A DNA stretch of 64,000 nucleotides from Maricaulis sp048269565. GTDB lineage: Bacteria > Pseudomonadota > Alphaproteobacteria > Caulobacterales > Maricaulaceae. Under the pieces are notes generated by a model. That model was given only the letters and a program-made list of their open reading frames with translations, was not told the DNA's origin and did not search any database. The first letter of the stretch is position 1; the number at the start of each line of letters is the position of its first letter. Positions 46,750 to 56,419 of the stretch are shown one piece after another. The stretch lies in NCBI RefSeq assembly GCF_048269565.1, contig NZ_JBLXIK010000003.1:372001-436000 (forward strand). Direction: 5' to 3'. A program made the translations under genes and the position numbers.

Positions 46750-47919
46750 TCAGACCTGCGGCAAGTATTGCAGCACCACTTCGGCGGCCCGGTCACTGGC
46801 CCGGCCCTCACCGCGCATATCGTCAGTGGCCTGGCGCAGGGCCTGGCCGATTTCCAGCCGACGCTGCGGCGCTTGCAGCAACCCCTCCATCGAGGCAGAG
46901 AGCCGGCCGGCGGTGCAACGGGTCTGGACATGTTCGAGCACGAGATTGGAATCCGAGGCCATGTTGACCAGGGTGGTATAGGGCGATTTCATCACATTGA
47001 GCATGCGGATCAGCGCCCAGGTGATCCAGCCAAGCCGGTAGGCGGCCACCGTCGGCACGCCGCTGGTTGCCAGTTCGGTGATCACCGTGCCCGAGGTCGC
47101 CAGCGCCAGATCGACGGCAGCAAAGGCATCGCCCTTCTCCGCCTCTTCGACGATGATCAAATTGCCGGGCAGCCGTGTTTCGGCCGCCAGCTTCTCGCGC
47201 ACCACATCCTTGACCGGCTCCGCCAGCACGATGACCAGGCGCAGCGCCGGCCGGTGCGCGAGCACACGCGCCAGGGCGCGGACCAGAACATCATACATGC
47301 GCCGGATTTCCGAAGGGCGGCTGCCGAACAGGACCAGCATGACCTCGGCCTCGACCGGAAGGTCGTAACGGGCGCGGAAGGCCGCGCCATCGCCGACCGG
47401 CATACGCTCCAGGGTCGGATTGCCGACAAAGGTCACCGGCAGGCCGAACTCGGTGTAGAAAGGCGCATCAAAACTGACGATGGACAGCAGGTGGTCAACG
47501 GTCTCTGCCAGGGTTTTCGCGCGGCCCGGCCGGGTGGCGAAGACTTGCGGTCCGACATATTTAATCAGCTTGATCGAAGGATCCGCCGCGCGCACGCCCT
47601 GGGCCACGCGCAGCATGAATCCCCAGCTATCAATCAGCACCACCACGTCCGGCTTGCGCTCTAGAATATCGGCGACGGTCAGCGCGACGCGCTCCTTGAC
47701 CCGGCGCCAGGCCAGCAGACCGTCAATCCAGCCGATGATGGCCAGACCGTCAATACCCACCGCTGACGGCACGCCCTCGGCGGCCATCGCGGCTCCGCCA
47801 ACGCCGGCAAAGGCGATGCTGTCACCACGCGCCTTGCGCAGCGAGCGGATCAGATCGGCGCCGAGCAATTCACCGGAGCGTTCGGCAGCGACCAGATAGA
47901 CCAGGGGCGGCGTTGTCAT
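46750..47919 (-). CDS. lpxB: Lipid-A-disaccharide synthase
   Basis: This 389-residue glycosyltransferase (GT19) joins UDP-diacylglucosamine and lipid X to form the lipid A disaccharide. Seen are YLVAAERSGELLGADLIRSL at the start, GIDGLAIIGWIDGL and the C-terminal nucleotide-binding region (ATSGTVITELATSGVPTVAAYR). Its ATG overlaps the lpxI stop by 4 bp. It is last in the lpx group. Confidence 0.94.
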   Translation of the reverse strand: MTTPPLVYLVAAERSGELLGADLIRSLRKARGDSIAFAGVGGAAMAAEGVPSAVGIDGLAIIGWIDGLLAWRRVKERVALTVADILERKPDVVVLIDSWGFMLRVAQGVRAADPSIKLIKYVGPQVFATRPGRAKTLAETVDHLLSIVSFDAPFYTEFGLPVTFVGNPTLERMPVGDGAAFRARYDLPVEAEVMLVLFGSRPSEIRRMYDVLVRALARVLAHRPALRLVIVLAEPVKDVVREKLAAETRLPGNLIIVEEAEKGDAFAAVDLALATSGTVITELATSGVPTVAAYRLGWITWALIRMLNVMKSPYTTLVNMASDSNLVLEHVQTRCTAGRLSASMEGLLQAPQRRLEIGQALRQATDDMRGEGRASDRAAEVVLQYLPQV

Positions 47920-48764
47920 GGCTGCGCGTCCTCGACGACCAGGAACATGCCGGCCGCATCCAGCGCCGCGATCACAGCCTCACGATTGACGATCAGGGCG
48001 CTGCCGGCCTCCAGCGCGATGCCGGCCAGCCCGGCGCGATCACAGCGCGTCACGGTCTCAACCCCGATGGTCGGCAGATCGATGCGGCGTTCCTGGATCG
48101 GCTTGGGGGTCTTGGCGAGGACGCCGAGGCGCTCGCCGGCATTGCCGCGCAAATGCGCCGGCAGCTCCGTGAGCCGCTCGAGCATGGCATTGGTGCCCTC
48201 CTGGGCCTCGACCGCGAGCACGACACCATGGGCCACCACGGCGGCCTGGCCGATATCGATCTCGCCCATGTGGCGGGCGGTCAGCAGGGCCTTGGCAATA
48301 TCGGCGCGATCATTGTCGTTGGGAGTGGTTGCCGTCAGCTGCCCGGCGGCCGGGGCGAGCGATTTGAGCACGTCATTGGCGCCGATCACGGTCAGGCCGG
48401 CCTGTTCGAATTCCTCGATCACCACGCGCAGGATGGCGTCATCACCCTTGCGGCCCGCCGCCAGCGCCCGGGGCACAAGCACAAGCCCGTGCGCATCCAT
48501 TTGCAGGTCCTTGATGTCGGGACGTTTGACATAGCCGGCAAAGCACAGCGCGTCACACCCGGCCTTCTTGAGCGCCTTGAGAATGCCGCCAATCTGGCCG
48601 ATCGATTTTTCGACGCTCTCGAAACCCTCGAACGGATCGGTTCCGAAGCCCTTCACCCGCACGATAAACGGGTTCATCCCGGCCATGGCCTGCGCGATCT
48701 CGACCGGCAGGTCACCGCCGCCGGCAATCAGGCCGAGCCGGTTCCATGTCGGCTGATCAGGCAT
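47916..48764 (-). CDS. lpxI: UDP-2,3-diacylglucosamine pyrophosphatase LpxI
   Basis: This 282-residue protein is of the LpxI (DUF1009) type, with RLGLIAGGGDLPVEIAQA, VKGFGTDPFEGFESVEKSIG, CFAGYVKRPD and KPIQERRIDLPTIGVETV. It replaces LpxH in many alphaproteobacteria and yields lipid X. The start is the ATG at 48764, which lies inside the end of lpxA, an 8-bp overlap. Confidence 0.94.
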   Translation of the reverse strand: MPDQPTWNRLGLIAGGGDLPVEIAQAMAGMNPFIVRVKGFGTDPFEGFESVEKSIGQIGGILKALKKAGCDALCFAGYVKRPDIKDLQMDAHGLVLVPRALAAGRKGDDAILRVVIEEFEQAGLTVIGANDVLKSLAPAAGQLTATTPNDNDRADIAKALLTARHMGEIDIGQAAVVAHGVVLAVEAQEGTNAMLERLTELPAHLRGNAGERLGVLAKTPKPIQERRIDLPTIGVETVTRCDRAGLAGIALEAGSALIVNREAVIAALDAAGMFLVVEDAQP

Positions 48765-49551
48765 TGGGCATAACAAGCGCCCGGTTCGAGGACGCGCGGA
48801 TGAAGCCGATAATCTCCATCACATGTTCATTGTCGGAATAGAGCTCGCTGGCGTCGGACAAGCGTTCCTGAAAGGTGCCCTCCTCCGCGAACAACAGCCG
48901 GTAGGCGGCGCGCAGGTCCCGCAGCGCATCGCGCGGCATGCCGCGGCGCTTGAGACCGACAACATTGAGCCCGACCAGATGGGCATCATTGCCGTTGACC
49001 GAGCCGTAGGGAATGACATCGGCGGCAACCTTGGTCATGGCGCCGATAAAGGCATGACGGCCGACGCGGGTCTTCTGGACGACGCCGGAAAGCCCGCCGA
49101 AGATGACATGATCGCCGATCGAGGACGAACCGGCGATCTGGGCGCCATTGGCGAGCACGACGCGGTCGCCGATGATGCAGTCATGGGCGATATGCGAGCC
49201 GGCCATGAAGTAGCAGTCATTGCCGACCACGGTGCGCGCCTTGTCGAAGGCGGTGCCCGGATGCATCGTCACGCCCTCGCGCATGATGTTGCGCTGGCCG
49301 AGAATGAGCCAGGTTTCCTCGCCCTGGAATTTGAAATCCTGCGGCGGGTGTCCCAGGTGCACGCCCGGATAGAGCACGCAATCCTCGCCGATCTCGGTGA
49401 AACCGGCGACGGTCGCATGCGAGACCAGGCGCACGCGGTCATGCAGGATGGCGTTCGGGCCGACAACGCAGAAAGGGCCGATCTCGACCCCGGTACCGAT
49501 CTTGGCTTCCGGTGCGACAATCGCGGTCTCGTGGATGGTGTTTGCGGTCAT
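48757..49551 (-). CDS. lpxA: UDP-N-acetylglucosamine acyltransferase
   Basis: This 264-residue hexapeptide-repeat (left-handed beta-helix) enzyme has the catalytic-His region in MAGSHIAHDCIIG and repeat units such as IGDRVVLANGAQIAG. It is the first committed step of lipid A synthesis. The start ATG shares one base with the fabZ stop. It overlaps lpxI by 8 bp at the 3' end. Confidence 0.95.
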   Translation of the reverse strand: MTANTIHETAIVAPEAKIGTGVEIGPFCVVGPNAILHDRVRLVSHATVAGFTEIGEDCVLYPGVHLGHPPQDFKFQGEETWLILGQRNIMREGVTMHPGTAFDKARTVVGNDCYFMAGSHIAHDCIIGDRVVLANGAQIAGSSSIGDHVIFGGLSGVVQKTRVGRHAFIGAMTKVAADVIPYGSVNGNDAHLVGLNVVGLKRRGMPRDALRDLRAAYRLLFAEEGTFQERLSDASELYSDNEHVMEIIGFIRASSNRALVMPNA

Positions 49552-49994
49552 CAGTGCTCAATCGCCTTCGCAGAAAATTCGGCCTGGACGGCCTTGTTGC
49601 CATCGGCGAAGCCCTCGCCGCGAAACTTGAAAACGCCATGGCGCGCCGCGGTGACGACGACATTGAGCCGCAGGACCATGCCCGGACGGACCGGGTAGCG
49701 GAACTTGACCTTGTCGGCGCCCATGAAAAAGACCGTCGCATCGGCGTGGGAGGCATTGAGCGTCTTGTACATCAGGACGGCCCCCGCCTGCCCCATCGCC
49801 TCGATCATCAGCACACCGGGCATGACCGGGTTGCCGGGAAAATGTCCGGGGAAAAAGGGCTCGTTCGCCGTCACCGCCTTGATGCCGGTGATCGAGGTGC
49901 CCGCGACATAATCCTCGGCGGCATCGATCAGCAGAAACGGATAGCGGTGCGGTAGAAGCTTGAGGATCTCGGCATTTTCAATGCGTTCACTCAC
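49551..49994 (-). CDS. fabZ: 3-hydroxyacyl-ACP dehydratase
   Basis: This 147-residue hotdog dehydratase starts at a GTG (49994) inside the lpxD 3' end; no ATG lies nearby. It carries LLPHRYPFLLID and the catalytic His/Glu segment FFPGHFPGNPVMPGVLMIEAM. It competes with LpxA and LpxD for 3-hydroxyacyl-ACP, and its place here is the usual one. Confidence 0.94.
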   Translation of the reverse strand: MSERIENAEILKLLPHRYPFLLIDAAEDYVAGTSITGIKAVTANEPFFPGHFPGNPVMPGVLMIEAMGQAGAVLMYKTLNASHADATVFFMGADKVKFRYPVRPGMVLRLNVVVTAARHGVFKFRGEGFADGNKAVQAEFSAKAIEH

Positions 49995-51033
49995 CGGTCT
50001 TCCCCCCAGACTTGCTTTTGCCCCGCGCTCGCACCAGGCGGCGAAGCTCGCCGATCTCGCGCATATGGGCGCGTATGGGTTGCGCGGGCGCCCCGGCATA
50101 GGTTTCGCCGGCGGGCACGTCGGCCATCACGGCAGAATTTGCACCGATCCGGGCCCCGGGCCCGATCACGACATGGTCGGCGACGCCAACCCGGCCACCG
50201 AACATGACGCCGTCACCGATCAGGCTACTGCCGGACACGCCGGCAAAGGCCGGCATCAGGCAGGCCTCGCCCAGTTGGGCATTGTGCGCGATATGACAGA
50301 GATTATCGATCTTGCAGCCCTTGCCGATTCGCGTTTCGCCAAACACACCGCGGTCGATGGTTGAATTGGCGCCGATGGTGACATTGTCCTCGATCCGAAC
50401 CGAACCGAGATGCGGCACATCAATGACGCCGCCCGCCGATACTGCGACGCCGAAGCCGGCCTCGCCAATCACGGCACCCGCAAGAATGTTGCAGGATTGT
50501 CCGATATCGCTGCAGCTGATGCTGACCCGCGCGCCAATCGATGTGAAAGACCCGATCCTGCAGCCCGGCCCGATCGTCGCATTGGGGCCGACAGACACGC
50601 CCTCGCCGATCTCCGCGCCGGCGCCGATCACGACGCCGGGGGCAATCTGCGCGCTGTCATGGCACCGGGCGTCAGGGTGCAGGCCCGCCTCACCCTCGAA
50701 GCCACGTACGGCAAACAAGCGTGTACCAATGCGGGAAAAAGCCTGGCGCGGCGCCGGGTGCGACAGGACCAGCGCCCCCAGACCGCAGGCCTGGTCTACC
50801 AGGGCCGGCGGCACGATCAGAACCGCGCCGGTCAGCGCCCCCTCGGGCAAGGCCGCCAGGATTTTGGCCGATTCCGCATAGCTGAGCTTGCCCGCCTGCG
50901 CCGCCTCGAGCGGTGCGACATCGCTCACGGTCAGGCTGCCCGGTGCTGAATCAGAAATCGCCGCACCCGAAAGTGCGGCGATCTCCGTGATCGTGATCGG
51001 GCCAAGCCCCTGATAGAACCGCAGGTCTGCCAC
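49987..51033 (-). CDS. lpxD: UDP-3-O-acylglucosamine N-acyltransferase
   Basis: This 348-residue protein has an N-terminal sugar-binding domain (about 1-100), a long hexapeptide-repeat helix and a C-terminal helix. The catalytic His lies in CKIDNLCHIAHNAQLGE. It adds the second 3-hydroxyacyl chain during lipid A synthesis. It lies 18 bp downstream of the skp gene and overlaps fabZ by 8 bp. Confidence 0.95.
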   Translation of the reverse strand: MADLRFYQGLGPITITEIAALSGAAISDSAPGSLTVSDVAPLEAAQAGKLSYAESAKILAALPEGALTGAVLIVPPALVDQACGLGALVLSHPAPRQAFSRIGTRLFAVRGFEGEAGLHPDARCHDSAQIAPGVVIGAGAEIGEGVSVGPNATIGPGCRIGSFTSIGARVSISCSDIGQSCNILAGAVIGEAGFGVAVSAGGVIDVPHLGSVRIEDNVTIGANSTIDRGVFGETRIGKGCKIDNLCHIAHNAQLGEACLMPAFAGVSGSSLIGDGVMFGGRVGVADHVVIGPGARIGANSAVMADVPAGETYAGAPAQPIRAHMREIGELRRLVRARGKSKSGGKTGE

Positions 51034-51051
51034 GGGCTCGTCCTGACTATT

Positions 51052-51639
51052 CTATTGCTGAGCGGCGGCCGGAGCACCCTCAGGCAACCGGACGCGATTG
51101 ACCGGCACCGATGGCAGACGCTCGTTGAGCAGGGTGATGACCGAGTCGCTGATATCCACCGACGGGCTGGCGAAGACCAGATTGGCGCGGTCAACCAGGA
51201 TGTCGATGCCGCGTGCGGCAACCACTTCCTCGAGGATCGGATTGAGAGCCTCATAGACCGGCTGCATCGCCTGGCGTTCGGTCTGGGCCAGTTCCTGCTC
51301 GCGGCGGCGGCGCTCGAGTTCGAATTGCTGGGCCTGCTGGTTCAGCGCCTCGATGCGTTGCATCAGATCGGGACGCTGCTGGATGGCCTGCTGCGTCATC
51401 GACGCCGTTTCCGTGGTCAGCGCTTCGGTCTGCTGCTGGATCGGCTGACCAATCGCGGTCAGCTCGGCCCGCACTTCCGCGCCGATCGCTTCCAGACGCG
51501 TCCGGATGTGCTGACCGACAACGCTTTCACGCAGGACGCGCTGTTCGTTGATGACGGCGACATTCTGCTGCGCCATGGCCGGAGCGGCCAGTCCGGCCAG
51601 GAGGACCGGAAGAAGGAGGAAAAGTTTGAAAGATTTCAT
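51052..51639 (-). CDS. skp: OmpH/Skp family periplasmic chaperone
   Basis: This 195-residue protein has a signal peptide (MKSFKLFLLLPVLLAGL, cleavage near PAMAQQ) and a long helical tentacle region rich in Gln/Glu (IQQQTEALTTETASMTQQ). It binds unfolded outer-membrane proteins on the way to BamA. It lies 3 bp after the bamA stop. Confidence 0.9.
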   Translation of the reverse strand: MKSFKLFLLLPVLLAGLAAPAMAQQNVAVINEQRVLRESVVGQHIRTRLEAIGAEVRAELTAIGQPIQQQTEALTTETASMTQQAIQQRPDLMQRIEALNQQAQQFELERRRREQELAQTERQAMQPVYEALNPILEEVVAARGIDILVDRANLVFASPSVDISDSVITLLNERLPSVPVNRVRLPEGAPAAAQQ

Positions 51640-51642
51640 TAT

Positions 51643-54012
51643 TTAGAACCCTGTACGTGTACTGAAACGGAAGAACTCGGCTTTGTCGTAATCTTCACGC
51701 ATGAAGGCTTGGGCAAAGTCGAAACGAACCGGACCAAAAGGTGAATCCCAGAAAATACTGACCCCGGCTGAAGCACGAAGCGCCAGATCGTCGACGGTGA
51801 AGAGTTCACCGGTCACTTCATCGACCTGATCGCTGCTGTCCAGCAGGCCCAGAGTACCAAATTCGGTGAACACGCTGCCGCGCACACCATATTGCTCAGG
51901 CAAGCCGAGCGGGAAATTGACTTCCAACGAACCGATTGCATAAAGCCTGCCACCGAGTGCGTCGCCGCGGTTCAGCTCGCCGGTCGTCTCGTCGCGACTG
52001 ACAACGCGCGGTCCGATACCGGCGACTTCAAAGCCGCGGAATGAGCTGCCGCCCTTAAAGAAGCGGTCGTTGATCCGGACAGAGTCTCCGCTCCACGGCA
52101 GAATAAAGCCGCTATTCATATTGAAGCTCGCGACGACATCGCCAAACAATCCCCGGAAGTAGGAACCGCTGAACTCCGACTGGACGTAGCGAACATCGCC
52201 GCCAAATCCGGCGAAATCTTGGCTGAACTGCAAACGGAAGCCGTTATGGGGTTCGATCGGGTCGTCGAGACGAGACCAGTTGAGCGTATAGCCCAGCACC
52301 GAGGTCACCCGGCTGCCGGCCTGGTCGATCAAGGCCTGCGAGGCAGTCGAATAGACCTGGACGTCATCGGTACGCAGCGTGTAGCGCAGCTGCAGATTGG
52401 CCTGGGCCGTCACCGGGAAGCCGAGACGCAGGCTGCCCCCGGTCGAGGCGGTCTGGAAGGAGGCTTCGGACAGGAAGTCGGAATTGACCCGGAACAGGTC
52501 AAAGCCGGCGGCGAGATTGCGATCCAGGAAGCGCGGTTCGGTGAAGCGCACATCGATGGTTTCGCGCGTGCCGCTGACCGACACCCGGAAACGCAGGAAC
52601 TGGCCGCGGCCACGCAGATTGCGTTCCGAGATCGACAGGTCGACGAGGAAAGAATCGGTGGAGGAGAAGCCGGCGCCGAAGGCCAGCTCGCCGGTCGGCT
52701 GTTCGGTGACCTGGACGCGGACGCGTGCGCGGTCCGGGGACGAGCCCGGCGTTTCTTCCAGTTCGACGTCCTCGAAGAAGCCGAGACGGCGGATATTGTT
52801 GCGCGACCGGTCGACGAGAACCTGGTTGAAGGCGTCGCCCTCGACAATGTCCAGTTCGCGGCGGACGATGCGGTCAAGCGTGCGGGTATTCCCGGAAATG
52901 TCGATGCGCTCGATATAGACGCGCGGTCCCTCATCGATGACGAACTCGACTTCAACCGTCTTGCTGTCGCGATCACGCTGCGTGACCGGGCGCACATTGA
53001 CGAAGGCATAGCCCGATGCGCCGGCGGCGAAAGTCAGGGCATCAATACTTTGCTCGATCAATTCCCCGCGGAAGATATCGCCTTCCTGCACCGGCAGCAG
53101 GGCTGCAAGGAACTCCTCATTCAGGTCCTCGATTTCGGTTCTCACCGAGACCGAACCGAAATTATAGACCTCACCCTCATCGAGCGTGATCGTGATGTAG
53201 AAGGATTCCTGGTCGGGCGTCAGTTCGGCGACGGCGGACAGGACACGGAAATTGGCGAAGCCGCGATTCTGGTAGAATTGACGCAGCAGCTCGCGGTCGT
53301 ATTCCAGACGGTCCGGATCGTAATTGTCATTGGAACCGTAAAAACGCCACCAACGCGATTCCTGGGTCACCAGCTCGCGGCGCAGACGGTTGTCGGAGAA
53401 GGTCTGGTTGCCGATGAAATTGATCCGGCGGACACCGGTGACCGGCCCCTCTGAGATTTCGAACACCAGATCAACGCGGTTTTGCGGCTGTTCGATGATT
53501 TTCGGGGTCACGGTCGCGGCAAAGCGGCCGGAGCGGCGATAGACCTCGATAATGCGCTGGACATCGGACTGGACCCGCGCGCGGGTGAAGATGGCGCGCG
53601 GCTGGGCCTGGATCTCGTCGGTGATCTTGTCGTCATCAATGGCTCTATTGCCCTCGAGAACGACCCGGTTGATGATCGGGTTTTCCTGCACGCGCACGAT
53701 CACGATTTCACCGCGATCCTCGATCTGCACATCGGAGAACAGGCCGGTCGCGAACAGGGTCTGGATCGAGAGATTCGTCAGGCGCTCATCGGCGGGACGT
53801 CCGGGCTGGATCAGCAGGTAGGACAGCACAGTGTCGATTTCGACCCGCTGATTGCCATCCACCAGGATCTGCCGGATCACCGGCGCCGGTGCCGGAGCCA
53901 CAGCCTCGGCAGCCGGTTCCGTCGCTGCCGGAGCAGGTGGCTGCGCCACCGCGACCGTCGAGAAGCCAACCGCCATCAGAGTCGCAAAGAGCACGCGCAG
54001 AACACTTACCAT
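51643..54012 (-). CDS. bamA: Outer-membrane assembly factor BamA
   Basis: This 789-residue Omp85 protein has a signal peptide, then five POTRA domains in about residues 45-420 (the first with IRQILVDGNQRVEIDTVLSY), then the beta-barrel with the lid-loop GGSSFRGF. It ends in Phe, the usual outer-membrane barrel signature. It inserts barrel proteins into the outer membrane. It lies between rseP and skp. Confidence 0.97.
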   Translation of the reverse strand: MVSVLRVLFATLMAVGFSTVAVAQPPAPAATEPAAEAVAPAPAPVIRQILVDGNQRVEIDTVLSYLLIQPGRPADERLTNLSIQTLFATGLFSDVQIEDRGEIVIVRVQENPIINRVVLEGNRAIDDDKITDEIQAQPRAIFTRARVQSDVQRIIEVYRRSGRFAATVTPKIIEQPQNRVDLVFEISEGPVTGVRRINFIGNQTFSDNRLRRELVTQESRWWRFYGSNDNYDPDRLEYDRELLRQFYQNRGFANFRVLSAVAELTPDQESFYITITLDEGEVYNFGSVSVRTEIEDLNEEFLAALLPVQEGDIFRGELIEQSIDALTFAAGASGYAFVNVRPVTQRDRDSKTVEVEFVIDEGPRVYIERIDISGNTRTLDRIVRRELDIVEGDAFNQVLVDRSRNNIRRLGFFEDVELEETPGSSPDRARVRVQVTEQPTGELAFGAGFSSTDSFLVDLSISERNLRGRGQFLRFRVSVSGTRETIDVRFTEPRFLDRNLAAGFDLFRVNSDFLSEASFQTASTGGSLRLGFPVTAQANLQLRYTLRTDDVQVYSTASQALIDQAGSRVTSVLGYTLNWSRLDDPIEPHNGFRLQFSQDFAGFGGDVRYVQSEFSGSYFRGLFGDVVASFNMNSGFILPWSGDSVRINDRFFKGGSSFRGFEVAGIGPRVVSRDETTGELNRGDALGGRLYAIGSLEVNFPLGLPEQYGVRGSVFTEFGTLGLLDSSDQVDEVTGELFTVDDLALRASAGVSIFWDSPFGPVRFDFAQAFMREDYDKAEFFRFSTRTGF

Positions 54013-54038
54013 TGAAAATCGCCGCTTGCTGGGCCCGG

Positions 54039-55211
54039 TCAGAAAATCTGACCGAGCAGATAATTCAGGTCATTCCAGGTCGCTACAAGCATCATCCCGA
54101 GGACAAGTGCAAGACCCACACGAAATCCGATCGCCTGCGCCCTCATACTCAGGGGACGCCGGGCAACCGCCTCATAGGCGTAATACACCAGATGCCCGCC
54201 GTCGAGGATCGGTATCGGCAAAAGATTGACTAAACCCAGTCCGACAGAGAGAAAACCGGCCAGATTGACGAGGTTGATCAATAGCAGGAACACGCTCTGC
54301 GCCGCATCCTCGCCGCGCTCGACACTGGCCACCGCCGTTTGCCCCGCCGTCGTCGCAATCCCGACGGGACCGTTCAGCATGGTCGGCGGCGATCGCCCGG
54401 TCACTACATAGCTGACATAGCGCCCCGTCATCGACACCACGGTCCAGGTCTGATCGATGCCATAGCCGATGGCGGTCAGGGGATTGAAGGTCCGGCGCAG
54501 GGCCACGCCCGTCGACTGGATGCCCAGGCGGGCAATCTCGCGCTCGCCGCCATAGGGATCCTCGACCGTCGTCAACGCCGCAGCCGCCTGCAAGGTCACG
54601 GTCTCACCATCGCGCTCGACCTGGAAGGTCAGGCGCTCGCCGGGCCGCCAGCTCACCTCACTGGTGATATCGCGAAACCGGGTGACGCGCTGGGCATTGA
54701 TCGCGGTGATGCGATCGCCCTCGCGGAAACCGGCCTGCTGCGCCGAGGAATTTTCGGTGAAGCCGCCGACGACCGGCTCGAGATAATTGACGCCCAGCGT
54801 CTGTGCCAGTGTCGCAAAGATGGTGATGGCGAGGATGAAGTTGGCAATCGGTCCGGCTGCCGTGATGAAGGCGCGTTGCCAGATCGGCTTGAAGTGATAG
54901 CACTTCTCGGCGTCCGCCCCCATGCGCTGACGGATTTCCGCCAGCTTGGCCTCGTCCGGCTCGCTCGCCGCGCCGGCATCGCCGAGAAATTTGACATAGC
55001 CGCCCAGTGGAAAGGCCGCGATGCGCCACACCGTGCCCTGCTTGTCGCGCCACGAGAACAGCGTCGGGCCGAACCCCATCGAAAACGCCTCGGCATGCAC
55101 CCCGCAAATGCGCCCGGCCCAGTAGTGGCCGAGCTCATGGATGACCACGACGATCGAAATCAGGAAGACGAAGGAGAAAATCGTCAGAAATCCGCTGCCA
55201 ATCAGGCTCAT
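54039..55211 (-). CDS. rseP: Site-2 protease RseP family intramembrane metalloprotease
   Basis: This 390-residue protein has the zinc site HELGH (His25, Glu26, His29), a second motif NLLPIPILDGGHLVYY near the C-terminus, four membrane helices and a central PDZ region. It cleaves anti-sigma factors and leftover signal peptides in the inner membrane. Its ATG overlaps the dxr stop by 4 bp. Confidence 0.95.
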   Translation of the reverse strand: MSLIGSGFLTIFSFVFLISIVVVIHELGHYWAGRICGVHAEAFSMGFGPTLFSWRDKQGTVWRIAAFPLGGYVKFLGDAGAASEPDEAKLAEIRQRMGADAEKCYHFKPIWQRAFITAAGPIANFILAITIFATLAQTLGVNYLEPVVGGFTENSSAQQAGFREGDRITAINAQRVTRFRDITSEVSWRPGERLTFQVERDGETVTLQAAAALTTVEDPYGGEREIARLGIQSTGVALRRTFNPLTAIGYGIDQTWTVVSMTGRYVSYVVTGRSPPTMLNGPVGIATTAGQTAVASVERGEDAAQSVFLLLINLVNLAGFLSVGLGLVNLLPIPILDGGHLVYYAYEAVARRPLSMRAQAIGFRVGLALVLGMMLVATWNDLNYLLGQIF

Positions 55212-56419
55212 ATCCGGGGTGTCCGCGCTGTGAGAGTTGCAGTGGTTTCAATCAAGTTACGTGCCAGTTCGCGGGCCCGCGTATCAATGGCATAGACATC
55301 GTCGAACGAGCCCACATCCCGGGGCATATCGGCATCGACAAGACTACGCTCCAGAACCTCCTCAACGCTGCCCGCGATGTCAAGGAAGCCAATCTGTCCG
55401 GCCAGAAAGGCCGCGACCGCGATTTCGTTGGCGGCATTCATCACCGCCGGCGCATTGCCGCCAGCCGCAATGACGGAACGCGCCAGCCGCAGGGCCGGAA
55501 AACGCACCTCGTCGGGCGCCTCGAAATCGAGCCGCGCCAGCTCGCCCAGCCGCATGCGCGCCACCGGTGCCTGCATGCGATCGGGCCAGGCCAGGGCGCT
55601 GGCGATCGGTGTGCGCATGTCGGGCGAGCCCAGCTGTGCGAGCACGCTGCCATCCTCGTATTCCACCATGCCGTGGACGATGGATTGCGGATGCACCACG
55701 ACCTCGACCCTGTCGGGAGCAAGATCAAACAGCCAGCAGGCCTCGATAATCTCCAGCCCCTTGTTCATCATCGTGGCGCTGTCGATGGTGATCTTGGCGC
55801 CCATGTCCCAGGTCGGGTGCGCCAGCGCATCCTCGCGCCGGGCGGAGCGCATCCGCTGCAGCGGCCAGTCACGAAACGGGCCGCCCGATGCTGTCAGCGT
55901 AATGGCGCGGATCGCGTCGCGGCGCTCGAAATCAAACACCTGGAATACGGCATTGTGCTCGGAATCCACGGGCAGGAGCCGGGTGCCGCACGCGGATGCC
56001 TCGCGCATGAACAACGCGCCGGCACACACCAGACACTCCTTGTTGGCGAAGGCCAGCGCCCGTCCTTGGCGCAGGGCCTCCAGCGTCGGCCTGAGCCCGG
56101 CTGCGCCGACAATGGCGGCCATCGTCCAGTCTGCCGGGCGCGCCGCAGCCTCGGCCACAGCCCCTGCCCCGACCCCGATCTCGATTTCGGGATGGCCGGA
56201 CAGGGCTTCGCGCAGCGGCGCGGCTGCCGCCGGGTCGGCGATCGCGACAAAACCGGCGCGGTGGCGAATGGCCAGTTCGGCGAGCCCCGCGGCATTGCGG
56301 TTGGCCGTCAGGGCCACAATCTCGAAACGGCCCGGCTCGGCACGCTCGATCAGGTCCAGCGTCGCCACACCAACCGATCCGGTGGCGCCGAGAACGGATA
56401 TCCGCCGCGCCTGTGTCAT
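55208..56419 (-). CDS. dxr: 1-deoxy-D-xylulose-5-phosphate reductoisomerase
   Basis: This 403-residue NADPH-binding enzyme of the MEP isoprenoid pathway has RISVLGATGSVGVATLDLIE, the HPQSIVHGMVEYEDGSVLAQ substrate loop, KGLEIIEACWLF and C-terminal NAANEIAVAAFL. It supplies isoprenoid precursors for UppS and quinones. It overlaps both cdsA and rseP by 4 bp. Confidence 0.96.
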   Translation of the reverse strand: MTQARRISVLGATGSVGVATLDLIERAEPGRFEIVALTANRNAAGLAELAIRHRAGFVAIADPAAAAPLREALSGHPEIEIGVGAGAVAEAAARPADWTMAAIVGAAGLRPTLEALRQGRALAFANKECLVCAGALFMREASACGTRLLPVDSEHNAVFQVFDFERRDAIRAITLTASGGPFRDWPLQRMRSARREDALAHPTWDMGAKITIDSATMMNKGLEIIEACWLFDLAPDRVEVVVHPQSIVHGMVEYEDGSVLAQLGSPDMRTPIASALAWPDRMQAPVARMRLGELARLDFEAPDEVRFPALRLARSVIAAGGNAPAVMNAANEIAVAAFLAGQIGFLDIAGSVEEVLERSLVDADMPRDVGSFDDVYAIDTRARELARNLIETTATLTARTPRI